From the NCBI GenBank assembly GCA_002422505.1, contig DIVX01000125.1:3448-18539 (forward strand): DNA of 15,092 nucleotides, given 5' to 3'. Of the stretch, positions 14,801 to 15,092 are shown piece by piece. The notes beneath the pieces were generated by a model. The model made no database searches. It saw only the letters and a program-made list of their open reading frames with translations, and was not told the DNA's origin. The position numbers were made by a program, and so were the translations under genes. The number at the start of each line of letters is the position of its first letter. Position 1 is the stretch's first letter. The stretch is from Desulfovibrio sp. UBA6121. Its GTDB lineage: Bacteria; Desulfobacterota; Desulfovibrionia; Desulfovibrionales; Desulfovibrionaceae.

Positions 14801-14876
14801 CCTCATTCCGCCTCATTCCGCCTCATTTCGCCTGCTGACCTGGCCGCCCTGTGTACACGCTGTTCTTGAAATGAGG
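14801..14876. repeat. Three tandem decamers with an inverted partial copy around a GTGTACAC palindrome
   Basis: CCTCATTCCG occurs head-to-tail at 14801-14810 and 14811-14820, with CCTCATTTCG at 14821-14830. The last copy's CCTCATTTC (14821-14829) is matched by its exact reverse complement GAAATGAGG at 14868-14876. Between them lies the 8-bp palindrome GTGTACAC (14851-14858). The 10-bp period puts all copies on one face of the helix, as in regulatory arrays. No function is shown. Confidence 0.6.
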
Positions 14877-14916
14877 GCAGCCAACGCGCCAGGGGACGCA
14901 GCAGGCCACTGGACCT

Positions 14917-14941
14917 TCCCCGCCACAGCCCGGAAAGCGCC
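14917..14941. repeat. 25-bp direct repeat, copy 1
   Basis: The 25 bases beginning TCCCCGCCACAGCC and ending GGAAAGCGCC recur exactly at 15068-15092. The left flanks also share GGCCAC upstream of each copy with small gaps. It lies outside any gene I can support. Confidence 0.8.
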
Positions 14942-15067
14942 ACCGCACCCACGCTTCGGCGTGTTCCCTGCTGGAGCCGCCAGCCAGGCAAGACGCCGCA
15001 TGGCGCACAGCGCCGGGCAAAGCCTCCCCCGCCGCAGCACCGGCATCACCCGAAGGCGGCCACGGCC

Positions 15068-15092
15068 TCCCCGCCACAGCCCGGAAAGCGCC
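15068..15092. repeat. 25-bp direct repeat, copy 2 (reaches window end)
   Basis: Exact second copy of 14917-14941, offset by 151 bp. It ends at the last base of the window, so the identity may extend further and more copies may follow. This could be a dispersed intergenic repeat or the start of a larger array. Confidence 0.8.

Larger units (their letters stand above)
14595..15092. other. Gene-free region downstream of tpsA
   Basis: About 500 bases with no coding region I can support. Minus-strand frames of 60-85 codons exist at 14803-15077 but carry no recognisable motif, have Arg/Gly/Ala-rich composition typical of GC-rich noncoding frames, and cover the repeats. No immunity-protein-like gene follows tpsA. 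The region holds the hairpin at 14615-14653, the decamer array at 14801-14876 and the 25-bp repeat pair. Confidence 0.6.

Noticed and set aside
14823..15077. 84-codon minus-strand frame at the right edge as a possible immunity or small protein gene
   Set aside because: No motif, no convincing ribosome site, and it runs through the direct repeats and decamers.

Overview
The window is GC-rich, tightly packed bacterial DNA from a Gram-negative, probably flagellated organism. The outer-membrane two-partner secretion (TPS) pair, the 7TM-DISM histidine kinase, the FlgM-like protein with a sigma-28-type promoter and the CgeB-like glycosyltransferase are together reminiscent of Desulfovibrio-type Desulfobacterota. 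That placement is inference from gene content and composition only.

Left part (1-2350): the 5' end of a tRNA on the minus strand at the window edge, then a minus-strand FlgM-like gene of 65 codons (102-299) with a strong Shine-Dalgarno and a sigma-28-like promoter about 205 nt upstream (514-541). Divergent from it is a CgeB-like glycosyltransferase with a long helical C-terminal extension (596-2302). FlgM next to this kind of glycosyltransferase suggests the edge of a flagellar or flagellin-modification region.

Middle (2350-5430): hairpin-rich repeats, then the decayed 3' end of an IS481-family transposase (2517-2739, one in-frame TGA) lying directly against the stop codon of a NarL/FixJ response regulator (2740-3378). 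The regulator overlaps, by ATGA, the upstream 7TM-DISM histidine kinase (3375-5429). Both are on the minus strand.

Right part (5430-14660): a divergent intergenic region carrying two near-identical 17-bp palindromic elements, then a two-gene TPS operon: tpsB (5753-7510, FhaC/ShlB-type outer-membrane transporter) and tpsA (7521-14594, 2357-residue filamentous-haemagglutinin-like exoprotein). TpsA has the layout of a contact-dependent-inhibition CdiA protein (signal peptide, TPS domain, beta-helix, the conserved mid-protein block, FHA-2-type repeats) but ends in an Ala/Gly/Ser-rich tail with three 15-residue repeats. It has no recognisable pretoxin/VENN or toxin domain, and no immunity gene follows. 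I infer a large surface adhesin whose expression may be set by the divergent two-component system.

Right edge (14595-15092): no gene that I can support. It holds a perfect 15-bp hairpin just after tpsA, a decamer array with an inverted copy, and a 25-bp direct repeat whose second copy reaches the last base.
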